This document shows, piece by piece, positions 7,570 through 15,527 of a stretch of DNA of 52,251 nt; position 1 is the first letter of the stretch, and each line of letters opens with the position of its first letter. The notes under the pieces are model-generated. The model was not told where the DNA came from. It did no database searches and saw only the letters and a program-made list of their open reading frames with translations. This DNA comes from Methanocorpusculum sp. (GTDB lineage: Archaea; Halobacteriota; Methanomicrobia; Methanomicrobiales; Methanocorpusculaceae): NCBI GenBank assembly GCA_017399555.1, contig JAFQBW010000064.1, forward strand, positions 1 to 52,251, given 5' to 3'. The translations under genes and the position numbers were made by a program.

Positions 7570-8050
7570 GGCGTTGCCCATAAATTCAGTTTTGCTCCTA
7601 AACCCTGGACACTGCCTCTAAAATATCTATTCTGCTCCTAAAATTGATGTGTGGGTTTCCTCATTCATCTTAGATAAAAAAGGAGAATGCAGGCATTGTA
7701 TGACATTTGGAACACGAATCCACACTAATCAAGACGAATCGCGACCTCTAAAGGCGGCAGCTTAGCTCTGCTTATCGCAGAGCTGCCGCACGGTCGCTGA
7801 CGCCCTCGCAGTCGGCTCGGGCGAGCGGTTGAGAGAACTATTCCGCCCGAGCCGACTGCGAGGGCGCAAGCGTGCCGCGGCTTCCCGCGATAAGCAGGGA
7901 AAGGAGCCGTGAATAGGCATGCGATTTGTTTTGATTCGCGTGGATTCGTGTTCCCATGTTAGTGGATGCCCACAAATTCTTAGTTTTGCTCCTAAATTCT
8001 ATGGGTTACCCTTTTACTCACCATTTTTTTTGGAATTTATGGGCAACGCC
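7570..8050. mobile_element. 481-bp MITE-like element
   Basis: Perfect 18-bp terminal inverted repeats (GGCGTTGCCCATAAATTC at 7570-7587, its complement at 8033-8050) are bracketed by 9-bp direct repeats. There is no transposase, so the element is non-autonomous and depends on an enzyme encoded elsewhere. A long foldback (7711-7952) fills the middle, and TTTGCTCCTAAA is repeated near both ends. The terminal sequence was not assigned to a known insertion sequence family. Confidence 0.75.
7711..7952. repeat. Foldback core with 10-bp-phased AATC arms
   Basis: Outer arms 7711-7741 and 7922-7952 match at 27 of 31 positions and show AATC at 10-bp spacing. Inner arms 7801-7823 and 7844-7866 are a perfect 23-bp GC-rich inverted repeat around a 20-bp loop. 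Between them the arms match less well (TGCTTATCGC near 7769 against GCGATAAGCA near 7888). The core probably represents a separate element nested in the MITE. Confidence 0.75.
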
Positions 8051-8059
8051 TTTTGGCAT
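8051..8059 (+). repeat. Right target-site duplication of MITE
   Basis: TTTTGGCAT directly follows the right terminal inverted repeat and equals 7561-7569. Confidence 0.75.
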
Positions 8060-8086
8060 GGAGGGAGAGTCCGGTCTGTATTATAT

Positions 8087-8380
8087 ATCCTATCTAAGTA
8101 GGATTTTATTTTGTCGTGCCTTTCGTATTTTCTGTATCTGCCTCATATAACGCGCATGTTTTTTTGTGCTCAGAGATTGCTCAGCGTGATTCTCTGTGTT
8201 ACGTGTTAGCATATTTTCAATATTGGTTTTTGAGTGTGAATATGGCGTTATGTTATTTGATTTTTCGAAATATGTTTTAAAAGGGCTTTGATATAACGTT
8301 GTGATAGTGGTGTTTTCTTTCAAATTGATGGGGGTAAATTATATTAATAATTAGTTGTAAAAATCCTACTTAGATAGGAT
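8087..8380. mobile_element. 294-bp AT-rich MITE-like element
   Basis: Perfect 21-bp terminal inverted repeats lie at 8087-8107 and 8360-8380, each containing ATCCTATCTAAGTAGGAT, itself an inner palindrome. The interior is AT-rich. A minus-strand frame (8090-8323, basic, 77 codons) ends inside the left repeat; it resembles nothing I recognise and is not called as a gene. No clear target duplication touches the ends, although GTCTGTA occurs 6 and 9 bp outside them. Confidence 0.6.
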
Positions 8381-8488
8381 TAGAATCCTGTCTGTACGGT
8401 GTTCTCTGCTGCGAGGCATGAGGTGTTTTTTCCTCGCGGTTGAATGCCAGCGTGTAGTTGACTGAATTTCAATTCGAGGTAAAAACAC

Positions 8489-11212
8489 ATGATTCCATTA
8501 ATTGAGATGGGGACTGCCCCTCCGGAGTTGTCCCGAAGAAGAATTCTGCGGCACGGTTTAGCGTCCGCTTTTGTACTGCTGTTGATTACTCTTTTGTTTG
8601 CAGCGCCGGTGAGTGCTGATAATGTCTGGGATGGAAGTACTATAGATACTACATGGGATGGTGCCGGAACTGAAGCTAATCCGTATCTGATTACTTCTGC
8701 CGCAGAACTTGCTGGGCTGGCATCTCAGGTGAATGCTGGAACATACTATACAGGTAAGTACTTCAAACTGACGGATGATATTAACCTCAACAATAAAAAC
8801 TGGGTGCCGATTGGAAACAAAAGCATCATCATCACAGACGGCCACTCCTTCCAAGGTACCTTTGACGGAGGCGGACATACCATAAGTGGTCTGAACGTGA
8901 CGCAAGGAAATAATGGATGTTTTGGTCTCTTTGGATGTAACGAAGGTGTCATCAAAAATCTGAACGTTGCCGGCAGTATTTCTTTTGAGAGAATTAGCGC
9001 CCGTTCGTATGCTGGCGGTATTGCTGGATATAATTTAGGAACGATTTCCAACTGTTCATCTTCAGTTACTATCAATGTAAAGTTTACCAGTTCTAACTCT
9101 TCCGGTGGTTACTATGTCGGCGGTATTGCTGGATTTAATTTAGGAACAATTTCCAACAGTTACGCAACAGGAGACGTAACAGCAAATGCAATCTGCAACA
9201 ATAATATCCAAGTCTATGTCGGAGGTGTTGCAGGAGCGAACAATTGTAAGATTTCCAACAGTTACGCAACAGGAGACGTAACGGCAACCTCAACCAGCGG
9301 CGACGTTCGTGCCGGAGGTATTACAGGACATAATACAATAGGGAATGATGCACTGATTTCCAACTGTTATGCAACAGGAGACGTAACGGCAACCTCAACC
9401 AGCGGCGACGTTCGTGCCGGAGGTATTGCAGGATATAGTTATACTTATACCGATAAAAATGTAGAGATTTCCAACTGTTATGCAACAGGAGACGTAACGG
9501 CAACCTCAACCAGTGGCGAAGCCTATGCTGGAGGTATTGCAGGATATGTTGAGGGAAGTAATTCGGGGACTTCAACAGTTTCCGACAGTTATGCTCTGAA
9601 TGCGAAGATTTCCTCTTCAAAATATGCAGGAAGAGTAGTTGGAAATAACACCAAGGGAACTGTTGAGAACAACATGGGCTGGGAAAAGACGACGCTCAAC
9701 AATGCGCCGGCGGCTAACGGAGAAATCAACGGAGAAAATGTCGCATCTTCTGCTGTGTGGGAGCAGTTATTTGGTCAGTTTACCCCTGAAAACGGCTGGA
9801 CACTCAGCAGTAACGCAAACTTCAGGCTTCCGGTATTAGCCAATCTCCCTGAACCGGCAGATGCCTTAGCACCTCAGCTTGATCCAGATGTACGCACCGT
9901 GACCTTTAACGCAAACAATGACTCTGCTGAATGGTCTGTGAAAGTGGCAGATGGCGGAACGGTAGGAGAACCAGCAAACCCAACAAAGACCGGTTACACC
10001 TTTGACAGATGGTACAACGACACAGCTCTTACCGATGCATGGGAGTTCACCTCTGATACTGCCACTGCTGACATCACCCTCTACGCAAAGTGGACGGCCA
10101 ACACCTACACCGTGACATTTGACGCAAACGGCGGGGAGGGAAGCATGAACCCGCAGACCTTCACCTATGACGAGACCGCAAAGGCTCTGGCCGCAAACTC
10201 CTTCACTCGCGAAGGATACACCGCTGACGGATGGGCAACGTCTGCAGGCGGAGCGAAAGTGTATGAAAACGAAGAACCAGTTCAGAACCTCACCGCTGAA
10301 CCAAACGGCACGTTCCCGCTCTTCGCAAACTGGACTCCCAACACCTACACCGTGAAGTTCCACAACAACACTGGAACAGGAGATATGGCTGACCAGACCT
10401 TCACCTATGACGCTGCGCAGACTCTGACCGCAAATACATTCACCAACCTTGGCCACACCTTTGACGGATGGGCAACGTCTGAAAACGGAGAGGTAGTATA
10501 TAGTGATGGAGCGTCTGTTCTGAACCTCACAACAGTAAAGGATGGAATCGTTAACCTCTACGCAAAGTGGAGACCTGACGGCAGCTGGAAAGTAACCTTT
10601 GAAAGCAACGGTGGAAGTGCTGTACCATCCGAGTATGTCTCTGCAGGAGGAACAGTCACCAAACCGACAGACCCGACAAAGACCGGTCACACCTTTAACG
10701 GATGGTACAACGACTCAGCTCTTACCGATGCATGGGACTTCTCCTCTGATACTGTCACTGCTGACATCATCCTCTACGCAAAGTGGAACGCCAATCCCGC
10801 ACCATCTACAGGAGGCGGCAGCGGCAGTCACGCTCCGGTCACTACCACCTACACCGTGACATTTGACGCAAACGGCGGAGTGGGAATCATGAACCCGCAG
10901 ACCTTCATCTCCGGAAAGGAGACGGAGCTGTCAGCAAACACCTTCACCCGTGAAGGCTTTGTGTTCATGGGATGGGCAGAGAGTGCAGATGGAGACGCGG
11001 TTTACGTAGACGGCGAGACCGTTCTCGTGAAGAAGTCCCAGACCCTCTATGCAGTCTGGACTGAACTGAACCCGACTGTCACCCCGACGGATGAACCAAG
11101 CGAAGAGCCGACCGGTGAACCGATTCCGACCGAGCCGGGGAAGACTCCGGCACCGATTCTTGGAATCCTGCTCGGCGGACTTGCCGCGGCACTCTGTCTC
11201 AGAAGAAAATAA
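8489..11212 (+). CDS. Large GLUG/InlB-repeat surface protein
   Basis: A 907-aa exported protein. The signal peptide ends near residue 43 (APVSA). An N-terminal domain (about 45-130) precedes several GLUG-type repeats (about 165-400), recognisable by GGIAGYN and ISNCYATGDV. About five InlB-B/Listeria-Bacteroides repeats follow (about 470-860) with TVTFDANGG, GYTF..W, and YAKW. A Pro/Thr/Glu linker leads to a C-terminal membrane helix and RRK, typical of archaeal surface proteins anchored or processed at the C-terminus. GAGGT lies 9 bp before the ATG. Three 72-bp coding repeats are almost identical. Likely adhesion or cell-surface role, inferred. Confidence 0.82.
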   Translation: MIPLIEMGTAPPELSRRRILRHGLASAFVLLLITLLFAAPVSADNVWDGSTIDTTWDGAGTEANPYLITSAAELAGLASQVNAGTYYTGKYFKLTDDINLNNKNWVPIGNKSIIITDGHSFQGTFDGGGHTISGLNVTQGNNGCFGLFGCNEGVIKNLNVAGSISFERISARSYAGGIAGYNLGTISNCSSSVTINVKFTSSNSSGGYYVGGIAGFNLGTISNSYATGDVTANAICNNNIQVYVGGVAGANNCKISNSYATGDVTATSTSGDVRAGGITGHNTIGNDALISNCYATGDVTATSTSGDVRAGGIAGYSYTYTDKNVEISNCYATGDVTATSTSGEAYAGGIAGYVEGSNSGTSTVSDSYALNAKISSSKYAGRVVGNNTKGTVENNMGWEKTTLNNAPAANGEINGENVASSAVWEQLFGQFTPENGWTLSSNANFRLPVLANLPEPADALAPQLDPDVRTVTFNANNDSAEWSVKVADGGTVGEPANPTKTGYTFDRWYNDTALTDAWEFTSDTATADITLYAKWTANTYTVTFDANGGEGSMNPQTFTYDETAKALAANSFTREGYTADGWATSAGGAKVYENEEPVQNLTAEPNGTFPLFANWTPNTYTVKFHNNTGTGDMADQTFTYDAAQTLTANTFTNLGHTFDGWATSENGEVVYSDGASVLNLTTVKDGIVNLYAKWRPDGSWKVTFESNGGSAVPSEYVSAGGTVTKPTDPTKTGHTFNGWYNDSALTDAWDFSSDTVTADIILYAKWNANPAPSTGGGSGSHAPVTTTYTVTFDANGGVGIMNPQTFISGKETELSANTFTREGFVFMGWAESADGDAVYVDGETVLVKKSQTLYAVWTELNPTVTPTDEPSEEPTGEPIPTEPGKTPAPILGILLGGLAAALCLRRK
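9251..9538 (+). repeat. Three near-identical 72-bp coding repeats
   Basis: Units at 9251-9322, 9356-9427 and 9467-9538 encode ISN(S/C)YATGDVTATSTSG and following residues with few base differences; a partial fourth begins near 9149. They are interspersed, in frame, with variable spacers. The high DNA identity suggests recent duplication or gene conversion within the gene. Confidence 0.8.
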
Positions 11213-11224
11213 CCCTCTCATATG

Positions 11225-11258
11225 AGCGGGATGGGGGAAACACTCCCCTGCTTTTTTT
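11225..11258 (+). terminator. Hairpin plus T-run after surface protein gene
   Basis: GGGG (about 11233-11237) can pair with CCCC (11245-11248) within AGC...GCT, followed by seven Ts at 11252-11258, just downstream of the stop codon at 11212. Archaeal termination needs mainly the T-run; the hairpin is supporting. Confidence 0.5.
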
Positions 11259-11319
11259 ATGGTAATTAAAATCGGCTTTGCTCCTAAACAAAAAAAAAGA
11301 GAATATCCTTATCGGATAC

Positions 11320-11937
11320 TTATAATATCTTCTGGGTAAATGCGACCTGACCGGAGATTCTGGTGATTCTGACCTTTACCTTCTGTCCGACCTTCACGCC
11401 GGAGACGTAGAGAATATACTTTCCAACGTGTGCAACACCGTCTCCCTTCTTACTGATAGAGTCAATGCTGACCTCCATCTCCTTTCCTTCCTCAACAGCC
11501 GAGGCGGCAGAGGTGTCAATCTTACCCTTTCTCTTTCTAATCGGGCGCTTCGAACCGCATGCCTCACAGAGAAGCATTAATACACGCTCGTCTTTAACGA
11601 GTTTGGTATCCGGTCTTCCGCACTCAGTACAGATGACATAGTCTGCGACATAGCCTTTAACAATCGCCTCAAACTGGGAATGCTCAAACTTACCGTTGAA
11701 GACTGCACGTGCACCGTCAATCTTTCCGGCAGTTCCGAGTTCACCTAAGGCATACTTCATAAAGTGCTCCGGCTCGCGGTTTAAGGTGTCAATGATATCC
11801 CGGAAGTTCTCGAGAACAGTGGTCTTACCCTCAATATAGACACGGGTTTTTGGAACCTGGAAACGTTCGCCGGTATCCGTCGGCTCATCGATTCCTGCAT
11901 ATGCCTTCTGCAGCATTTCTTCGTATGACTCTACCAT
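11320..11937 (-). CDS. Translation initiation factor aIF2 subunit beta
   Basis: A 205-aa protein. Residues about 20-100 are the aIF2-beta alpha/beta core (FRDIIDTLNREPEHFMKYALGELGTAG), followed by a C4 zinc ribbon (C103, C106, C124, C127). A C-terminal TRAM-like RNA-binding domain (about 150-205: GKEMEVSIDSISKKGDGVA) follows, a fusion found in Methanomicrobia and relatives. It forms the aIF2 heterotrimer that delivers initiator tRNA to the ribosome. Single gene with its own promoter upstream of 11940; downstream is the terminator of the convergent surface protein gene. Confidence 0.93.
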   Translation of the reverse strand: MVESYEEMLQKAYAGIDEPTDTGERFQVPKTRVYIEGKTTVLENFRDIIDTLNREPEHFMKYALGELGTAGKIDGARAVFNGKFEHSQFEAIVKGYVADYVICTECGRPDTKLVKDERVLMLLCEACGSKRPIRKRKGKIDTSAASAVEEGKEMEVSIDSISKKGDGVAHVGKYILYVSGVKVGQKVKVRITRISGQVAFTQKIL

Positions 11938-12053
11938 AGTACATTACATTTGGACGTTTGAACGTATATAATGAACTCTCTTTAAACATCCCCTCAGCGG
12001 GTTTTCCAAAGGATTTGCGGAGGTGTTTTTCCTCCGCGAAAAAAAGAAGCTGT

Positions 12054-13928
12054 TTAGAGGAACAGCATAAATCCAAGATTAAACAGTGCGCCCATCACCA
12101 GACCGAGCATCACCGTAAACACCGAAACAAACACCGCCATCCTCTTTCCAAGCTGCTTTGCAAGAACAGCTATCGTAGAAACACACGGAACAAACAGCAC
12201 GCAGACTAAAGCAAAGATATAGAGCTGCGGGGCGGTCAGGATAGTGAGTAAGTCCGCACTGCCTCCCATAACCGCCAGCGTCTCAAATGCCATCTCCTTT
12301 CTAAGAATACCAAACATCAGAGCCGTAAACGCAAAGCCCGGAAGACCTAACACTGCCTCAGAGACCGGCTCGATAAAGGACTCGAAGAGCTCCACCCATC
12401 CCAGATACTCAAAGAGTCCAAGGAAGATACTGCTTACCAAAAGAAGCGGCATGGCGATATATAAGAACTCCTTGAGTCTCAGCCACGCCTTCTTTACCAC
12501 ATACTTTAGGATAGGGCGGCGAATCTTTGACATCTCCAGAATCATACCGTACTGCTCCCCCGGCGTCACCTTTGATAAGATACATCCGACGATAAACACC
12601 AGGGCAAACACAATCAGATAAATCGAAAATGCCGCGCCAAGGCCGACAAAGGATGCAACAACTCCCGAGATAACAACCGTTCGTGCCGAACAGGGAAGCA
12701 TTGTAACGAGCACGGATGAGATAAACCGCTCACGCTTTGTCGGAAGCAGGCTGGTACTCATAACAGCCGGCACACTGCAGCCGAAGGAGAGAACAAACGG
12801 AATCACTCCCTGTCCGTGCAGACCTAACTTATGCATGAAACGGTCGGCTAAAAATGCCGCACGCGTCAGGTATCCGGTGTCCTCTAAGATAGAGATGAAG
12901 ATATAGAAGAGGAACACATACGGGAAGGCAATTCCAAGACCTGACATAATAGCAAGAATAATTGCCCCGCCGACGGTATCGACTATAGCCGGGAGACCTA
13001 ACGCATGGAACGGCTCTTCGATATACGTTGTCATCAGCGAGACAATCGTCTCTTCTAAAAATCCGCCGACCTCGAATACAATTAAGAGGATGGCAAGAAG
13101 CGTCAGAATCAGAATCGGCACGCCCGGGAAGGTGCGGGTAAGCAGCGCATCAAAGTCGCGGCGCTTCTTTTTCGGAACATCCGATGTTACCGCGCGGGCA
13201 ATCTCTGCTGCGGTGTAGTACCGGTTCTCGCGGATAATCTGGTGCGGAGACATCGCATGGAGCTTTTCAATCTCCTCGCTGAGGGCTTCGGCGGTCTCCA
13301 TAACACACTCCGGAAGAGTTGAGATGCGAATGCCTTCGAGGGCAAAGAGCGCCTCTCCGTCAGAGAGTGTATAGACCGCCTGCAGGGAGTCCTTTGCCGC
13401 CTTGATGTGCTCATCCAGCCGGGTTGCCGGCTTTGATTTCGGGATGCCGCCTTTTGTCATGTACTCGGCAAGCACATCCAGATTCTTTCCTTCGGTTGCA
13501 ACGGTTTTGAGAACCGGTATGCCGAAGACAGCGGAAAGCTTCTCTGCATCAACATCCTTTCCTGCTTTTTCGGCATCATCAATCATGTTGAGGACTGCAA
13601 GCATCGGCTTGCCGAAGTCTGCGGCCTGCAGAAGCAGGAAGAGGTTTCTCTCCAGCGTTGCGGAGTCAAGGATGACGATAAAGAGGTCCGGGTTTTCCTG
13701 CGCGAGGTATTCTCTGACCATCTGCTCTTCCACCGAGTCGCCGGCAAGGGAGTAGATTCCCGGAAGGTCGGTGACCATGAACTCCTCTCCGCCGTGTTTG
13801 ACAACACCGGTCTGGACAGAGACGGTCGTTCCCGGATAGTTGCTGATTTCCACACCCAGTCCGGTTAAGGAGTTGAAGATGACCGACTTTCCCACATTCG
13901 GGTTTCCGAGAAGGACTGCTTTTTTCAC
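12054..13928 (-). CDS. feoB: Ferrous iron transport protein B
   Basis: A 624-aa FeoB. The N-terminal G domain has G1 GNPNVGKS (8-15), a NYPGTTV switch, G3 DLPG (54-57) and G4 NMID (113-116). The C-terminal half holds the Gate transmembrane segments (PFVLSFGCSVPAVMSTSLL and a later repeat). It imports Fe2+ across the membrane. The start is taken as GTG 13928: GAGGTG at 13938-13943 is well spaced and the start overlaps the regulator stop by 4 bp (GTGA). The upstream GTG at 13940 adds only four residues and lies within that site. No separate feoA gene; a FeoA domain is in the regulator. Confidence 0.93.
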   Translation of the reverse strand: MKKAVLLGNPNVGKSVIFNSLTGLGVEISNYPGTTVSVQTGVVKHGGEEFMVTDLPGIYSLAGDSVEEQMVREYLAQENPDLFIVILDSATLERNLFLLLQAADFGKPMLAVLNMIDDAEKAGKDVDAEKLSAVFGIPVLKTVATEGKNLDVLAEYMTKGGIPKSKPATRLDEHIKAAKDSLQAVYTLSDGEALFALEGIRISTLPECVMETAEALSEEIEKLHAMSPHQIIRENRYYTAAEIARAVTSDVPKKKRRDFDALLTRTFPGVPILILTLLAILLIVFEVGGFLEETIVSLMTTYIEEPFHALGLPAIVDTVGGAIILAIMSGLGIAFPYVFLFYIFISILEDTGYLTRAAFLADRFMHKLGLHGQGVIPFVLSFGCSVPAVMSTSLLPTKRERFISSVLVTMLPCSARTVVISGVVASFVGLGAAFSIYLIVFALVFIVGCILSKVTPGEQYGMILEMSKIRRPILKYVVKKAWLRLKEFLYIAMPLLLVSSIFLGLFEYLGWVELFESFIEPVSEAVLGLPGFAFTALMFGILRKEMAFETLAVMGGSADLLTILTAPQLYIFALVCVLFVPCVSTIAVLAKQLGKRMAVFVSVFTVMLGLVMGALFNLGFMLFL

Positions 13929-14566
13929 GGAGACGAACACCTCTCAACCATGATGTTTGCGGCAACCTCAGGACTCAGTGCGACCTCGCAGTCCTTCACC
14001 TTGACAACCACGGCGTTGTTTCCGAGTCTCCGGCGAAGGGTAATCAGCTCGCCCGGAATGATTCCCATATCAAGAAGGCGGCTGTGTTTGGCAAACTCCT
14101 GGATGAGGGCAACGTGCAGGAGTTCTCCTTCCGGACAGTCGGAAAGCGGCACAATCGGATTTTTCTGCGTGAGTTCATTGTGGTCGGTAAACTCTGCGCC
14201 GCTTTTTGGAACGGTGCGGTCCAGGAACGAGTCCAGTTTGTTGATGGTCTCGGTCGATATTTTGTGTTCGAGCCGGCAGGCTTCTTCTGATGCGGCATCC
14301 GGCTTTTGTCCGAGTACGTTTGTCAAAAAGTTTGCCAGGACTGCGTGTTTACGGGCAACGGACTCTGCCCGCTTCTGTCCTTTTTCGCTTAAGTAAAGCC
14401 CCTGATCGTCTTCAAGCAGACAGCCGTTTTCCTTGAGGCGTCCAAGGGCTGCTTCAAACGCCTCTTTTCCCCGCATCTCCAGTTCGGACAGGTCGCGTCT
14501 TGCCGTCCGGTCTTTTTTGAGATTGAGAATTTCTTCTAAAATATCTTCGGGAAGGTCCCCTCGCAT
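13925..14566 (-). CDS. DtxR-family iron regulator with FeoA domain
   Basis: A 213-aa protein. Residues 1-65 form a winged helix (EDILEEILNLKKD, GRLKENGCLLEDDQGLYLSEKG), about 70-130 the DtxR metal-binding/dimer region (ARKHAVLANFL, EEACRLEHKIS), and about 135-210 a FeoA/SH3-like domain (LIQEFAKHSRLLDMGIIPGELITL). It is the first gene of the feo operon and overlaps feoB by 4 bp, so it likely represses feo when Fe2+ is plentiful. The FeoA domain could instead assist FeoB directly. Metal ligands were not tested one by one. Confidence 0.88.
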   Translation of the reverse strand: MRGDLPEDILEEILNLKKDRTARRDLSELEMRGKEAFEAALGRLKENGCLLEDDQGLYLSEKGQKRAESVARKHAVLANFLTNVLGQKPDAASEEACRLEHKISTETINKLDSFLDRTVPKSGAEFTDHNELTQKNPIVPLSDCPEGELLHVALIQEFAKHSRLLDMGIIPGELITLRRRLGNNAVVVKVKDCEVALSPEVAANIMVERCSSP

Positions 14567-14597
14567 AGTAGAACTATATTCGTATGGAGGAGTATTA

Positions 14598-15278
14598 TTA
14601 TTTCTTTTTCAGCCGTTCAAGAAGCGTATGCGGTTTTTCCAGCGGACGGCATTTTTCCGCAAACCGGCAGCGTTTGCATTTCTCTCCGCGGATTGGCCGC
14701 GGCACTTCCCCGCGCCGGACTTTTTCCACTTCTTTGAGCGCGGTTAAAAACACCCGTTTATCAGACGGCGAGAGCACAACACTGCGAATCGTGCCGGAGC
14801 CTAAGTACTCGATTCTGCCGTAGAACTCTTTTCCGTACATCTCTTCAAGGCATATCGAGTAGCATACCGCCTGCAGCCGGTCTGAAGCATAGACGCCGTG
14901 CGTCGGGGCTTTTCCGCCTTTGATAATCGAGAAGCTGTCGTCAAAAACGCGGTCCACGCGGCCGTGGATGTTGTATTTTCCGGAGTCAACCTGCATGTCA
15001 TAGGTCAGCGCCTGCCGCCAGGTTACTTTTCTGCATGCCGCAAGCATTTCATCGAGAACGCGAAACGCTTCCTCTCCGCAGTCGGGTATGGTGAGTTTGA
15101 GTTCTTCGCGAATCTCTGCCGCATCCAGTTCATCCCCTAAGTGGTAGGAAATCTGTTTTGCGACGGAATAGCGAAGCGGTTCGGAAAAATCTGCCGGTGA
15201 GGATTTTGCAAGATACAGCTGCATGGGGCAGATGGAGGCACGAAGGATGTCGCTGACGGAAACTGAATTGGCAGGCAT
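14598..15278 (-). CDS. Solo Cas4-like Fe-S PD-(D/E)XK family protein
   Basis: A 226-aa protein with the Cas4/Dna2-type architecture: one cysteine near the N-terminus (C17) and three at the C-terminus (C201, C204, C210) positioned to bind a 4Fe-4S cluster. The core keeps GRVD (D109), a lysine (K120) in SIIKGGK and the Q-x3-Y helix (Q136, Y140). The acidic residue two before the lysine is isoleucine, so nuclease activity may be weak or absent. ATG 15278 is preferred over TTG 15284. No CRISPR array or other cas gene is in the window, so a DNA repair role is as likely as adaptation. Confidence 0.7.
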   Translation of the reverse strand: MPANSVSVSDILRASICPMQLYLAKSSPADFSEPLRYSVAKQISYHLGDELDAAEIREELKLTIPDCGEEAFRVLDEMLAACRKVTWRQALTYDMQVDSGKYNIHGRVDRVFDDSFSIIKGGKAPTHGVYASDRLQAVCYSICLEEMYGKEFYGRIEYLGSGTIRSVVLSPSDKRVFLTALKEVEKVRRGEVPRPIRGEKCKRCRFAEKCRPLEKPHTLLERLKKK

Positions 15279-15391
15279 ATCCAATAGTGATAACTTCCGG
15301 CCGGCTGGTATAAATACGTTTGGCTGAGGGAAGTTTTTCTCTGAGGCAATCTATTTATTCTCCCGATGTTAATTTATATAAGCAACTTTTC

Positions 15392-15463
15392 GCCGTTGTG
15401 GCTTAGCGGTATAGCGGCTGATTCGTAATCAGCAGGCCGAGGGTTCAAGTCCCTCCAACGGCT
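15392..15463 (+). tRNA. tRNA-Thr (CGU anticodon)
   Basis: A 72-nt cloverleaf. Acceptor stem GCCGTTG/CAACGGC, anticodon stem-loop with CGT, T arm GAGGG TTCAAGT CCCTC, and discriminator U as in archaeal tRNA-Thr. No intron is visible, and CCA is not encoded. TATA-like TTTATATA lies at 15373-15380. Confidence 0.95.
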
Positions 15464-15527
15464 TCTTTTCTGTATTTCATCTCTCAAAGGGAAACCTACA
15501 ATACCTCACAGACGAATATTACTATCA

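Noticed and set aside
8090-8323. Small basic protein on the minus strand inside the second MITE
   Set aside because: The frame ends in the terminal repeat, lacks a start signal and known relatives, and AT-rich DNA gives such frames by chance.
7200-8500. CRISPR array among the repeats upstream of the surface gene
   Set aside because: Repeats are inverted or irregularly spaced, with no regular spacers and no cas operon.
9866-10690. Minus-strand frame of 274 codons opposite the surface protein
   Set aside because: Open because the sense strand is repetitive; its Cys/Val-rich repeats mirror the InlB repeats.
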